Source of the DNA: Amphritea pacifica
GTDB lineage: Bacteria; Pseudomonadota; Gammaproteobacteria; Pseudomonadales; Balneatricaceae
Assembly (NCBI RefSeq): GCF_016924145.1
Contig: NZ_JAFFZO010000016.1
Span: forward strand, 1-64,000
Length of the DNA stretch: 64,000 nucleotides
Direction of reading: 5' to 3'
Below are positions 17,299 through 26,256 of the stretch, in pieces. Every line of letters starts with the position of its first letter. Within the stretch, counting starts at the first letter, position 1. Under the pieces are notes generated by a model. The model searched no databases and was not told the DNA's origin. It was given only the letters and a program-made list of their open reading frames with translations. A program made the translations under genes and the position numbers.

Positions 17299-18135
17299 TT
17301 GCTAAGTTATCGACACTCATTTCATGCAGGCAACTTTGCCGACCTTCTGAAACATATCGTGTTGACAGAGATCCTCGAACATCTGATCAAAAAAGATAAA
17401 CCATTTGACTATATCGATACCCACGCCGGGGCCGGTTTATATGATCTGCAGTCAGATCAGGCGGAAAAGCTGGGCGAGTTCAGCAACGGCATCGGTCAAC
17501 TGAAGCCGGAGCAGTGGCCCGCCCTTGCCAGCTATTTCGCCGCCATTAGCCGCTGCAATCCGAAAGGTGGATTACGGTTTTATCCCGGCTCCCCCCTGAT
17601 CGCCAGCCATTTCATGCGTCCCCAGGACCGCGCAACCCTGTATGAACTGCACCCAACCGATTTTAAATTACTCAGCCAGAATACCCGTAGTAATCGCCGC
17701 ATCCGAGTATTGAATCAGGACAGCCTCGAAGGTCTCCTGTCTCTGCTGCCACCAGCTTCCCGGCGAGCACTGGTGCTGATGGACCCCTCATACGAAATCA
17801 AAAGCGACTATGACCAGGTGTTTAAAGTACTGAAAAACGCCCATAAAAAATTCGCCACCGGAACCTATGCGCTCTGGTATCCGGTGGTTGACCGACACCG
17901 TATCCGTAAACTTGAAAAGCTGTTTATCAGCAGCGGAATACGCAATATTCAACGCTTTGAACTGGGGCTTGAACCCGACTCTGCTGAACGGGGGATGACC
18001 TCATCAGGGATGATTGTTATCAACCCTCCCTGGACCCTGCTGGAGCAGATGAAAACCCTGCTACCTCAACTGGCTGACACCCTTGATAAGGGCAAAGGAG
18101 CGTTTTACAGCTGTGATATTCTGGTCCCGGAATAA
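17299..18135 (+). CDS. rlmJ: 23S rRNA (adenine2030-N6)-methyltransferase RlmJ
   Basis: Methyltransferase of 278 residues that modifies A2030 of 23S rRNA. The N-terminus LSYRHSFHAGNFADLLKH is highly characteristic of RlmJ, and the catalytic motif IV is DPSYE (about residue 160), the RlmJ version of DPPY. The start appears to be TTG at 17299 with AGGA eight bases upstream. The gene stands alone and is followed by a bidirectional terminator shared with the alcohol dehydrogenase gene. Confidence 0.95.
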   Translation: MLSYRHSFHAGNFADLLKHIVLTEILEHLIKKDKPFDYIDTHAGAGLYDLQSDQAEKLGEFSNGIGQLKPEQWPALASYFAAISRCNPKGGLRFYPGSPLIASHFMRPQDRATLYELHPTDFKLLSQNTRSNRRIRVLNQDSLEGLLSLLPPASRRALVLMDPSYEIKSDYDQVFKVLKNAHKKFATGTYALWYPVVDRHRIRKLEKLFISSGIRNIQRFELGLEPDSAERGMTSSGMIVINPPWTLLEQMKTLLPQLADTLDKGKGAFYSCDILVPE

Positions 18136-18255
18136 AGACTGCCTGGGTTGATTCACGCAAAAGACTCACCGCCGGGGAAGCAGAGATCACCTGATAACCT
18201 CTTTCATGCGATTCTCCACTGCTATCTGTGATCACAATACTTTTTCAGCACAACA

Positions 18256-18287
18256 AAAAAAGCCGATGCAAATGCATCGGCTTTTTT
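18256..18287. terminator. Bidirectional terminator between rlmJ and the alcohol dehydrogenase
   Basis: Perfect stem AGCCGATGCA / TGCATCGGCT (18261-18282) with flanking A run on the left and T run on the right, so it works on both strands for these convergent genes. Confidence 0.92.
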
Positions 18288-18306
18288 ATCTAAACGCTTA
18301 AGCGAA

Positions 18307-20070
18307 TTAAGACTTAGGCAGTTTGAAGGTCCAGATTGAACCACCCTGATTCAGGTGTTTGATACGTTTGGCAACTTCACCACCCCACAGAGGCACCGCA
18401 CCACCCCAGCCTGAGACAACTGAGATAAACTGCTCGCCATCCTGTTCCCAGGTGATCGGAGAACCAACGATACCGGAGCCGGTATTAAACTGATATTTAA
18501 CTTCACCGGTCTTAGCATCGAAGCCTTTCAGGTAACCTTCCGGAGTACCGATAAAGACCAGATTACCTGCGGTAGCCAGAACACCACCCCAGAGTGGAGA
18601 GAAGTTCTGATAACGCCATACCTCTTTACCGGTCTTCGGATCCATAGCCCGCAGCACACCGATATGATCTTCACTCAGCGGCTTGATCGTGAAGCCTGCA
18701 CCCAGATAGGCTGCACCTTTCTTATACGCTGTTGGCTCGTTCCAGATATCCATGCCCCACTCGTTGGAAGGTACATAGAACAGTCCGGTATCCTGGCTGT
18801 AGGCCATAGGCATCCAGTTTTTACCACCCAGGAAGGCCGGTACTGCATGTACAGAAGAGCCTTTCTTACCATCTTCAGAGGCACTTGGGTTGCCCGGACG
18901 CATCTCATCGTTGTAGATCGGACGACCATTCTTATCCAGACCCTTCGCCCAGTTGATCTCATCGATAAATGGGAAGCCGCGGATAAAGTCACCGTTGGTG
19001 CGGTTCAGGACATACATAAAGCCGTTACGGTCAGCGGTTGCAGCCGCTTTAACGGTTTTACCACCATCCTTATAGTCAAACGCGATCAGCTCGTTTACAC
19101 CATCGTAATCCCAGCCATCATGAGGGGTAGTCTGAAAGTGCCATTTGATCTTACCGGTATCCGGATCGATCGCCAGACGGGAGGAGGAGAACAGGTTGTC
19201 GCCCGGACGCATATGGGAGTTCCACGGAGCCGGGTTACCGGTACCGATAAACACTGAATTGGTATCAGGGTCGTAAGTGCCACCCAGCCAGGTTGCTGCA
19301 CCACCGCTCTTCCACAGATCACCAGGCCAGGTCTGACCAGGCTTACCGCCGGAGATACCGTTTTCTATTTTTTTGCCATCTTTCCAGATATAACCCATAT
19401 GACCTTCAACGGTCGGACGGGACCAGAGGATCTTACCGGTTTTAGCATCATAGGCTTCAGCTTTACCCACAATACCGAATTCGCCACCGGACACACCGGT
19501 GATAACCTTGCCATTAACGATCATCGGAGCGGCTGTAATGGAGTAGCCCTCTTTATAATCTGCAACGGTTTTTTTCCATTTAACCTTGCCGGTTTTAGCA
19601 TCCAGAGCGACCAGTTTGGCATCCAGTGTACCGAAGATCACCAGATCGTCGTACAGTGCGACACCCCGGTTGATCACGTCACAACATGGCATAATGCCAT
19701 CTGGGAGACGAGCATTGTATTCCCACAGTTCGTCCCCGGTTTTGGTATCCACAGCGAATACCCGGGAATAAGAAGCGGTGACATACATCACGCCATCTTT
19801 AACCATCGGCTGAGATTCCTGACCCCGTTGTTTCTCGCCACCAAACGAGAACGACCAGACCGGACGCATATCTTTTACAGTATTGGTATTGATCTTATCC
19901 AGCGGACTATAACGCTGTCCGCGCGGACCCAGACCGTTGGATACCACATCTTCTACCGTACTCTGATCCTGCAGAATATCTTTATCGGTTACATTTGCCT
20001 GGCTCACGCCCGATAAAGACATTGCTGCAACCAGCGCTGACACAGCAAAACTGCCGCTGAACTTCTTCAT
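18307..20070 (-). CDS. PQQ-dependent alcohol dehydrogenase, lanthanide-type active site
   Basis: Periplasmic quinoprotein of 587 residues with a signal peptide cut after SQA (residue 25) and an eight-bladed propeller. Visible active-site parts are the vicinal disulfide Cys129-Cys130 (MPCCDV), metal ligands Glu197 (SGGEFG) and Asn279 (GTGNPAPWN), and catalytic Asp321. Two residues on is Asp323 (GWDYDG). Established for this family: an Asp at this position marks lanthanide-dependent enzymes (XoxF, PedH), while calcium enzymes have Ala, Ser or Thr. So it probably uses a rare earth ion. The neighbours (cytochrome c, XoxJ/PedG-like protein, ABC module) match ethanol-type exa/ped clusters. No calcium-type paralogue is in the window. 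A palindrome-like operator lies 130 bases upstream. Confidence 0.95.
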   Translation of the reverse strand: MKKFSGSFAVSALVAAMSLSGVSQANVTDKDILQDQSTVEDVVSNGLGPRGQRYSPLDKINTNTVKDMRPVWSFSFGGEKQRGQESQPMVKDGVMYVTASYSRVFAVDTKTGDELWEYNARLPDGIMPCCDVINRGVALYDDLVIFGTLDAKLVALDAKTGKVKWKKTVADYKEGYSITAAPMIVNGKVITGVSGGEFGIVGKAEAYDAKTGKILWSRPTVEGHMGYIWKDGKKIENGISGGKPGQTWPGDLWKSGGAATWLGGTYDPDTNSVFIGTGNPAPWNSHMRPGDNLFSSSRLAIDPDTGKIKWHFQTTPHDGWDYDGVNELIAFDYKDGGKTVKAAATADRNGFMYVLNRTNGDFIRGFPFIDEINWAKGLDKNGRPIYNDEMRPGNPSASEDGKKGSSVHAVPAFLGGKNWMPMAYSQDTGLFYVPSNEWGMDIWNEPTAYKKGAAYLGAGFTIKPLSEDHIGVLRAMDPKTGKEVWRYQNFSPLWGGVLATAGNLVFIGTPEGYLKGFDAKTGEVKYQFNTGSGIVGSPITWEQDGEQFISVVSGWGGAVPLWGGEVAKRIKHLNQGGSIWTFKLPKS

Positions 20071-20199
20071 TGCATTGCTCCTTGATTAAGGATTGTTCTT
20101 ATTTTCTGACTCTCAACAGATCTGAGCAAAGATTCCAGACCTGCTGACATTCTGTAAATTTACACCCATTCCAACAATTAACCGGGGGAATGAGTTTTG

Positions 20200-20215
20200 T
20201 ACTTACTTAGTAGTA
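20200..20215. promoter_or_regulatory. Regulon palindrome-like site upstream of the alcohol dehydrogenase
   Basis: TACTTA-CTTA-GTAGTA, followed directly by CTACC, centred about 137 bases upstream of the alcohol dehydrogenase start. It resembles the exaC site (12448) in its TTA-N4-GTAGTA core. An overlapping TAGTAGTACTA palindrome occupies 20209-20219. Confidence 0.5.
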
Positions 20216-20246
20216 CTACCTGCCCTCAGGGCAGTCATACTATGGC

Positions 20247-20531
20247 TCATGCATTCAACACAGAGATAAATCCGCGTCGCTCAAACTCCTCCAGAACATC
20301 AAGTACATCGTACTCTGTGACATTCTTCAGATCTGAGAATGACGCCAGTGAGCGGGCGATCTGTGCACCACTGCAACTGCCGTCGCAAGCCTGTAGAGTG
20401 ATCAGTGTCAGTCGATCCGGAAAGATAAGCTGCTGCGGGCCTTTCAACACCCAGCGATCATGCTGACCATCAAAATATAGCTTACAGTCGGCATTAAGTA
20501 CCGGCATCAACCCAGGCATTGCAGTGATCAT
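20247..20531 (-). CDS. Second PqqD-like protein
   Basis: Protein of 94 residues of the PqqD family. LYFDGQHDRWVLKGPQQLIFPD followed by an ACDGSCSGAQIARSL winged-helix half is typical. It is diverged from the PqqD at 7372 and is not next to a radical SAM gene. Start chosen at 20531, with GGAGG seven bases upstream. The longer frame adds ten residues without support. It lies upstream of the PQQ alcohol dehydrogenase on the same strand. Pseudomonas putida has a comparable extra pqqD2 near its lanthanide alcohol dehydrogenase. Whether it assists PQQ synthesis or delivery is unknown. Confidence 0.88.
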   Translation of the reverse strand: MITAMPGLMPVLNADCKLYFDGQHDRWVLKGPQQLIFPDRLTLITLQACDGSCSGAQIARSLASFSDLKNVTEYDVLDVLEEFERRGFISVLNA

Positions 20532-20784
20532 AACAAAGCCTCCCTCGCTAACACTGAACACACAGACAGATATCCTTTTGATTCCCGCCCGCTATAAACC
20601 GAGCCTTAAAAACAGGCGTTTAACCACCAGCCCCTGATACTAAACGCTGGTGAATACCGCGATATTGGCAACTCACCAGCCTGGTTCATAGCTCTGCAAC
20701 GCAGGGCCGATATCCCAGGCTGAAACACACTATGCCCTGACACCGTTCCTCTTAATAAGGCTGACAGCACCAGAGCAATCGTTA

Positions 20785-21690
20785 TTACTGAGCAACATCC
20801 TGATATAACCCTGGCAGCTCATAGCGCAGGTTATACCGGGCATATATCTTTTCTATCTCGCCACTGCGAATCAGTCGCTCAACCACTACGTCAACCTCAT
20901 TACCCAGTTGACGATAGCGTTGCGAAACCGCCATGCCGATATCCCACTGCTGCTTACCCATGGTTGGAAAACCATTTTCTGCCAGCTTGTAGCGTGGATT
21001 TCCGGCCTGACCGATCTGCCAGTCGACCTCTGCCCGCATGCCCATGACAGCATCGACCTCGCCCGCCTGCATGGCAGCAAACGCTTCGCTATTGGAGAAA
21101 TAGTGATGGGTGTTTTTCCGCATCCGCCCGCCAAAAGCGGAGGTCAGATAGAAGTCCGGCAGGCTATCAATTTCAACACCGATAGGGTGATACTGAAACA
21201 CCGCCACTGTCCCTACCCGGTCAAGCTTTTCGCTATCAAATGCCACCTGCCAGCGTTCCCGCTGATAGGGTCCGAACAGCACCACCTGATCATTGATCAG
21301 CAGCCCCTGATCATCCCGCTTAAATGCGTATTCCCGATCATATGGCACCCGCATCATCACATCAGCCAGATGCTTTGCCGCAAGCGGATCATTCTCGTCT
21401 TTATCCAGGTAATGCCCTTTCCAGACATTATTACGCAGATCATCCTCAAGACTCTCATCCGGCGTGATCCAGTGAACCTCCATCTTCACGCCAAAGGCTT
21501 CAGCGATCCGATGACCAATTTCGATATCCACCCCTACGGGTATACCCTCTTTTTCAAAAGAGTACGGCGGGAAGTCTTTGTAAGCGCCAATGTGAATAAC
21601 ACCACTGGCGATTACATCATCGTAATAGCGAGCCTGAGCCGCACCTGCCCAACTCAGGGTCAATACAGTCAACAGCAGCAGAATTCGCAT
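20785..21690 (-). CDS. Quinoprotein-associated periplasmic binding protein (XoxJ/PedG-like)
   Basis: Protein of 301 residues with a signal peptide (cut near AQA, residue 20) and a type 2 periplasmic-binding fold (IHIGAYKDFPPYSFEKEGIPVGVDIEIGHRIAEAFG). Proteins of this kind accompany PQQ dehydrogenases (MoxJ, XoxJ, PedG). They are thought to help activate or mature the enzyme, for instance in cofactor or metal insertion, and do not act as nutrient receptors. No permease is adjacent. It begins 13 bases after the cytochrome c gene, so the two form an operon. Confidence 0.9.
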   Translation of the reverse strand: MRILLLLTVLTLSWAGAAQARYYDDVIASGVIHIGAYKDFPPYSFEKEGIPVGVDIEIGHRIAEAFGVKMEVHWITPDESLEDDLRNNVWKGHYLDKDENDPLAAKHLADVMMRVPYDREYAFKRDDQGLLINDQVVLFGPYQRERWQVAFDSEKLDRVGTVAVFQYHPIGVEIDSLPDFYLTSAFGGRMRKNTHHYFSNSEAFAAMQAGEVDAVMGMRAEVDWQIGQAGNPRYKLAENGFPTMGKQQWDIGMAVSQRYRQLGNEVDVVVERLIRSGEIEKIYARYNLRYELPGLYQDVAQ

Positions 21691-21702
21691 TTCAGACTCC
21701 GG

Positions 21703-22146
21703 TTACTCTGTGGTTGACACTGAAACCAACCAGGTGCGGATTGCCCAAAGAGCTTCCTGACTCAGGTAATCTGCCATCTTTGGCATGTAGACACGACCAT
21801 CACGAACCGCACCGTTAATCACCCGGTATTTAAACCAGTCATCGCCTTCGATGCCGGGCTCAAGGTAGCGCAGATCCGGGGCAATACCACCTGAGATCGC
21901 TTCCAGACCATGACAGCGGGCACAGTTCTGGGTGTAGGCCGAAAAACCGATCTCCAATGCAACATCGTGTTTTTCGTAATCTTCACCATAGGGATTCTCA
22001 TCCAGCCACTCATCACCCAATTGTTTCAGCTCATGAGTATCCACCGACTGCGGTGTTACATCACCATGCGCCAATACCTGCGCCGACAACAGCATAGAAA
22101 GAGTCCCCGCAGCAACAGCACCCAGAGTTTTAGTTGGCTTTCTCAT
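21703..22146 (-). CDS. pedF: Cytochrome c550 electron acceptor of the alcohol dehydrogenase (PedF type)
   Basis: Periplasmic cytochrome of 147 residues with a signal peptide (cut after VLA, near residue 26). A single heme site CARCH has Cys75, Cys78 and His79. Met121 or Met124 in VYMPKM is the likely sixth ligand. The pattern around the heme (GFSAYTQNCARCHGLEAISGGIAPDLR) fits the PedF/ExaB-associated c550 group. It should take electrons from the PQQ enzyme and pass them to the terminal oxidase. First gene of an operon with the XoxJ-like protein. The best copy of the regulon palindrome lies 150 bases upstream. Confidence 0.92.
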   Translation of the reverse strand: MRKPTKTLGAVAAGTLSMLLSAQVLAHGDVTPQSVDTHELKQLGDEWLDENPYGEDYEKHDVALEIGFSAYTQNCARCHGLEAISGGIAPDLRYLEPGIEGDDWFKYRVINGAVRDGRVYMPKMADYLSQEALWAIRTWLVSVSTTE

Positions 22147-22296
22147 TTACATCACCAGTCTTATTAGAGTTTTAAAAATTCTGGATCTCCCAGGCTTACC
22201 CTGGCACACACTTCACAAAAGAGCGGGAGATCGCTATAGGAGACATAATAGAACGGGAGGAGAAAGCTCCAGAATTCTGCTTTGGTGCCGAAAAAC

Positions 22297-22312
22297 TAGT
22301 ACCTTCGTACTA
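22297..22312. promoter_or_regulatory. Perfect regulon palindrome upstream of the cytochrome c gene
   Basis: TAGTAC-CTTC-GTACTA is a perfect inverted repeat, extended by one more pair (C at 22296, G at 22313). It is the best copy in the window and defines the consensus. It is centred about 158 bases upstream of the pedF-like start. The rest of the 395-base gap to the Sel1 gene (22147-22541) holds no gene I can recognise. Confidence 0.7.
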
Positions 22313-22541
22313 GCTATATCCGCTGAGATAGTTTTATTCTTATATATCATCAGCTTATAAATAAAAACATGAGAATATTATCTGCCTTTTATGAGCGATA
22401 ATTTGCGAAACAGACAAAAACTGATATTAACAAAAGCCAGAATCAGCAGGGGAAAGCCATCTGACCAGGGCTCTTAATCGGTCAGAGTGCAGCGCAAAGC
22501 TATCCAGCCAAACGCTGAAATCTGATGGTTGAAGGATAGGA

Positions 22542-23360
22542 TTATTGATCAATCTGTTTCAACTGATCCAGCGCCGGAGGATAGCTCTGGGCCGCTGATT
22601 TTTGCAACCACTGCTTTGCCAGACTATCGTCCTGCACCCGCCCTACACCGGTCTGATACATCACTGAGAGGGCATATTGTGCTTCAGCGTTACCCGCTTC
22701 TGCAGCTTGCATGAACAGCTCGGCAGCCCGGTCAATATCCCGCTCTACCGCCAGACCACTCTCATACAGCCAGGCCAGCCGGGTGACTGCGCGATAATCC
22801 GGTGGCGATGCTGCGGCCAGTGTTTCCAATTGCTCCAGGGCCTGATCACTGTCACCATGAATCAACAACGCCTCAACCTGCGACAGGGGGTCGCCAGGTT
22901 TATCACGTTCCAGACTGGCCAACAGACCTGCCGCATCACTATCACCATCCAAAGCGGCAACGGTTAACCAGTGGCGAGCCTGATCATGATTCTTATAGTC
23001 AGGTGAATGCAGATAGATCAGCCCCAGTTGATAGGCCGCCGCCCTGCTACCCGCTTTAGCGGACTGACGGTAAAGCTGCATACCCCGCCCAGGATCTTTA
23101 TCGACGCCAACGCCCTGGATATAAAGGTTAGCCAGGTTAAACAGCGCTTCAGACCTGCCAGAACCACCAATATGCATCCACATCTGCCGCGCCAGATCGT
23201 GATGGCCCATTTTAAATTCGGCGTAAGCCATATAGAGCTGATTACTGGGCCGGGCATCAAGAAACTCCTCCGGCAGACCGCTATCAGCATCAGCCCCATG
23301 AACAGCTGCGGCCAGTGCCAGTGAAACAGTAAGAATGATCGAAGCGGAAACGTTTTTCAT
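22542..23360 (-). CDS. Sel1/TPR-repeat periplasmic protein
   Basis: Protein of 272 residues with a signal peptide (MKNVSASIILTVSLALAAAVHGA). Sel1-type repeats are clear in ALFNLANLYIQGVGVDKDPGRGMQLYRQSAKAG, and similar repeats follow to the C-terminus (GNAEAQYALSVMYQTGVGR). Probably a scaffold or chaperone-like factor in the periplasm. It follows the cupredoxin-like gene on the same strand (gap about 50 bases), so they may be one operon. The internal ATG at 23360 is preferred because it starts a proper signal peptide. The frame opens at 23393. No enzymatic role is visible. Confidence 0.82.
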   Translation of the reverse strand: MKNVSASIILTVSLALAAAVHGADADSGLPEEFLDARPSNQLYMAYAEFKMGHHDLARQMWMHIGGSGRSEALFNLANLYIQGVGVDKDPGRGMQLYRQSAKAGSRAAAYQLGLIYLHSPDYKNHDQARHWLTVAALDGDSDAAGLLASLERDKPGDPLSQVEALLIHGDSDQALEQLETLAAASPPDYRAVTRLAWLYESGLAVERDIDRAAELFMQAAEAGNAEAQYALSVMYQTGVGRVQDDSLAKQWLQKSAAQSYPPALDQLKQIDQ

Positions 23361-23413
23361 GGTTGAATCCGGTTGGCCCGTGACAGGGTTCATAAGCGTT
23401 TTAAGACAGGGAG

Positions 23414-23854
23414 TTACTTAACGATAAACACTCCTTCCATCCCTTTATGCCGTAGCCCCGCAATATAAAACTCGAAGGTTCCGGGTTTAACAGGCACAAA
23501 AAACAGCTCTGCACTGCCCTCATCTTCAAACTCCAGCTCGGTCAGACTGACCGCTTTAATCTCCATATCTCCCGCCTCTACCTTGCGCAGAAAGATCGAG
23601 GAAAAGAATTCCGGGGCTCGAAACGCATAGGGTTTTAAACCACTGGCAATCAGTTCAAGTCGATACGCTTTGCCGGTTTCCAGTTCATAGGTTTTTTGCG
23701 ACAGACTGTAGTCACTCTCTTCGCTGCCCATCACCAGTTCAGGGAGACGCTGCGGCTTGAGAGTCAGATCCCCCTCTGCCAACAGCTTGCCGCTGAACAT
23801 CATTGAGATAGTGATAGTGACCACCGCAATACCACTTAATATCACCCGCATCAT
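23414..23854 (-). CDS. Cupredoxin-like periplasmic protein
   Basis: Protein of about 146 residues with a signal peptide (MMRVILSGIAVVTITISMM region, cut near LLA). The mature part has the cupredoxin beta-sandwich layout: GKAYRLELIASGLKPYAFRAPEFF, then FFVPVKPGTFEFYIAGLRHKGMEG at the end. In true blue-copper sites this end reads like C..H...M. Here the Cys is missing and only a His and a Met (148 and 151 in the longest frame) remain, so copper binding may be altered or lost. Start at 23854 has AGAGGA eight bases upstream. Its place beside the PQQ genes suggests a redox or metal-handling role, which is inference. Confidence 0.75.
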   Translation of the reverse strand: MMRVILSGIAVVTITISMMFSGKLLAEGDLTLKPQRLPELVMGSEESDYSLSQKTYELETGKAYRLELIASGLKPYAFRAPEFFSSIFLRKVEAGDMEIKAVSLTELEFEDEGSAELFFVPVKPGTFEFYIAGLRHKGMEGVFIVK

Positions 23855-23917
23855 GCCCATATTCCTCTGCTTATCATTATTTATGATCAATGCTAAGCTG
23901 ATACTGCTTTTTAAAAA

Positions 23918-23933
23918 TAGTACTTCAGAACTA
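23918..23933. promoter_or_regulatory. Regulon palindrome between cupredoxin-like gene and ABC module
   Basis: TAGTAC-TTCA-GAACTA matches 11 of 12 arm positions. It is 67 bases before the start of the ABC module (24000) and only 64 bases from the cupredoxin start on the other strand. A further half site AGTAC lies at 23941. The distance is shorter than at other genes and suits an activator just upstream of -35 for the plus-strand operon. Confidence 0.62.
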
Positions 23934-23999
23934 ATTGTTCAGTACTTTCCGCATATTTAACCCGCTTACGGTAGCACCTATCCTGAAAGCTTCTGACCA

Positions 24000-25193
24000 A
24001 TGAGTTCTTATATGCGCACACTCAAATCACTATCCTGGATTCTGGCGGGCTCCATATTCAGTCTTTATGCTCTGGCAGCCCCCCAGGAGATCCGTATCGG
24101 CTACATCGCTTACCACCCCCATCAGGGACCGGTACTTTCAAACCTGATTCCGGAACCGGAAGACCGTGGTTTCAGTGGTGCCCAGCTGGGACTCAAAGAT
24201 AACAACACCACAGGCCGCTTCCTGAAACAGCACTATACCCTGACCTCAGAACTTGCCGCATCACCGGAACAGGTCAATCAGATTGCACAGCGATGGCTCG
24301 GGGACGGTCTGAGACTACTGATTACGGATCTGCCAGAAAAGCAGCTGATCGAACTGAACCAACTGGCCAGCCCCTATGGCGCGATCCTGTTTAATGCCGG
24401 CAGTTACGCCGATGAGCTGCGCACCCGTGAATGTCTGGCAAATACCCTGCATACTCTGCCAAGCCGCGCTATGCTGACCGACGCCCTGGGACAGTGGAGT
24501 AATGCCCGGCGTCTGCAGCGCTGGCTGCTGATTAAAGGCTCGCAACCCGGGGACATCGCCTATGCTGACGCCCTGAAACGTACCGCTAAACGCTTTGGTC
24601 TGAAAATTGTGGCAGAGAAAACCTGGAGTTTTGATACTGATCTGCGGCGCACGGCACAGCGGGAATTGCCCCTGTTTACCCAGACAGATGAGTATGATCT
24701 GGTGGTTATTGCCGATGAACAGGGCGATTTTGGCGAATACGTGCTATATAACACCTGGTATCCAAGACCTGTGGCCGGCACTCAGGGGCTAACCCCGGTA
24801 GCCTGGCACCGGGTGGTGGAACAGTGGGGTGCGGCGCAGCTTCAGAGTCGTTTTGAAGACCAGTTTAAACGCTGGATGAACAGCAAGGATTACGCCGCCT
24901 GGGCCGCTATCAGGACGATTGGCGAAGCGGTCACACAAACCAAATCGTCTGACGCAGAAACCCTGTTTAATTTTATCAACTCAGATAAGTTTCAACTGGC
25001 TGCATTTAAAGGCCGTAAACTGAACTATCGCAGCTGGAGCGGTCAGCTGCGCCAGCCGATTCCATTAGTACAACCCCGTTCACTGGTCGCTCAGCCACCG
25101 CTGGAGGGTTTTCTCCATCCGGTCACCGATCTGGACACACTGGGTTTTGATCAGCCGGAGTCAAGCTGCAAAGTAACCTATGCTTCCCATTAA
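24000..25193 (+). CDS. PQQ-associated ABC transporter binding-protein-like component
   Basis: Protein of 397 residues with a signal peptide (cut after ALA, near residue 26) and a type 1 periplasmic-binding fold (EIRIGYIAYHP, later a LLITDLPEKQLIELNQLA segment). Proteins of this subfamily occur only in PQQ alcohol dehydrogenase loci beside the beta-propeller, ATPase and permease genes, as in the ped cluster of Pseudomonas putida. The transporter is thought to be an exporter, so this protein may not be a classic import receptor. First gene of a four-gene operon 24000-27770, with an operator copy 67 bases upstream. The ATG has a weak ribosome binding site. Confidence 0.88.
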   Translation: MSSYMRTLKSLSWILAGSIFSLYALAAPQEIRIGYIAYHPHQGPVLSNLIPEPEDRGFSGAQLGLKDNNTTGRFLKQHYTLTSELAASPEQVNQIAQRWLGDGLRLLITDLPEKQLIELNQLASPYGAILFNAGSYADELRTRECLANTLHTLPSRAMLTDALGQWSNARRLQRWLLIKGSQPGDIAYADALKRTAKRFGLKIVAEKTWSFDTDLRRTAQRELPLFTQTDEYDLVVIADEQGDFGEYVLYNTWYPRPVAGTQGLTPVAWHRVVEQWGAAQLQSRFEDQFKRWMNSKDYAAWAAIRTIGEAVTQTKSSDAETLFNFINSDKFQLAAFKGRKLNYRSWSGQLRQPIPLVQPRSLVAQPPLEGFLHPVTDLDTLGFDQPESSCKVTYASH

Positions 25194-25230
25194 CGCTTCC
25201 CGGAATAAGAAGAAAAACAGGATCTGCTCT

Positions 25231-26211
25231 ATGAGATATTTAACCAAACTAGTCCCGTCTGTAGCGCTCGCCCTGAGTACCGCGATAGTATGTCATCAGG
25301 CGGTTGCTGAAACGGCTTATGTGTCAAACGAAAAGGACGATACCCTCTCCATTATCGACCTGGACACCCTGGAGGTTACCGATACGATCGCGGTAGGTGA
25401 ACGCCCCCGGGGGATCATTTTCAGCCACGATAAAACCCGCCTGTACATCTGTGCCAGCGATTCAGATACGGTGCAGGTGATGGATCTGAAAAACAACCGT
25501 ATCATCGCCCAGTTGCCGTCAGGGGAAGACCCGGAACAGTTTGCTCTGCACCCGGATGACCGGAGACTCTACATCGCCAATGAGAATGATGCAGTGGTCA
25601 CGGTGGTGGATGTAACAACCCAGGAGGTGATCTCGCAGATTGATGTCGGGGTTGAACCGGAAGGGATGGCAGTCAGCCCCGATGGCAAATGGGCACTGGC
25701 CACCAGCGAGACCACCAATATGGTGCACTGGATCGATACTGAAACCCATGAGGTGGTGGATAACACCCTGGTAGACCAGCGCCCGCGACACATCGAGTTT
25801 AACAAAGAGGGCACCACTGTCTGGGCCTCATCCGAAATTGGCGGTACCGTGTCAATCATCGATGTTGCCAGTCGTCAGATAAGCCATAAGCTTCACTTCA
25901 AGATCAAAGGGGTACACCCGGACAAGATACAGCCAGTCGGTATAAAACTAACCGATGACGGCAAGTATGCCTTTGTTGCGCTGGGACCTGCCAATCATGT
26001 CGCGGTTGTCGATGCCAAAACCTATGAAATACTGGATTATCTACTGGTCGGTCGCAGAGTATGGCATATGGAATTTAATACTGACCAGAGCCGCCTGCTC
26101 ACCACCAATGGTATCAGCGGCGATGTGTCGGTGATTGACCTTGACCGGATGAAGGTAATCAAATCGATCAAAGTGGGACGCTATCCCTGGGGAATCCGGA
26201 TCAAACCCTGA
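25231..26211 (+). CDS. PQQ-associated YVTN beta-propeller protein
   Basis: Protein of 326 residues with a signal peptide (MRYLTKLVPSVALALSTAIVCHQAVA). Seven propeller repeats of the YVTN type follow, for example AYVSNEKDDTLSIIDLDTLEV, RLYICASDSDTVQVMDL and RLYIANENDAVVTVVDV. It is periplasmic and belongs to the PQQ-ABC set. Start at 25231 has AGGA eight bases upstream. The frame opens 51 bases earlier inside the preceding gene. The function is unknown. It might bind the exported substrate or the quinoprotein. Confidence 0.88.
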   Translation: MRYLTKLVPSVALALSTAIVCHQAVAETAYVSNEKDDTLSIIDLDTLEVTDTIAVGERPRGIIFSHDKTRLYICASDSDTVQVMDLKNNRIIAQLPSGEDPEQFALHPDDRRLYIANENDAVVTVVDVTTQEVISQIDVGVEPEGMAVSPDGKWALATSETTNMVHWIDTETHEVVDNTLVDQRPRHIEFNKEGTTVWASSEIGGTVSIIDVASRQISHKLHFKIKGVHPDKIQPVGIKLTDDGKYAFVALGPANHVAVVDAKTYEILDYLLVGRRVWHMEFNTDQSRLLTTNGISGDVSVIDLDRMKVIKSIKVGRYPWGIRIKP

Positions 26212-26256
26212 CTCCTTAATCCCCAGGCAGCTATCTGGCAACTATGAGCATCGACT

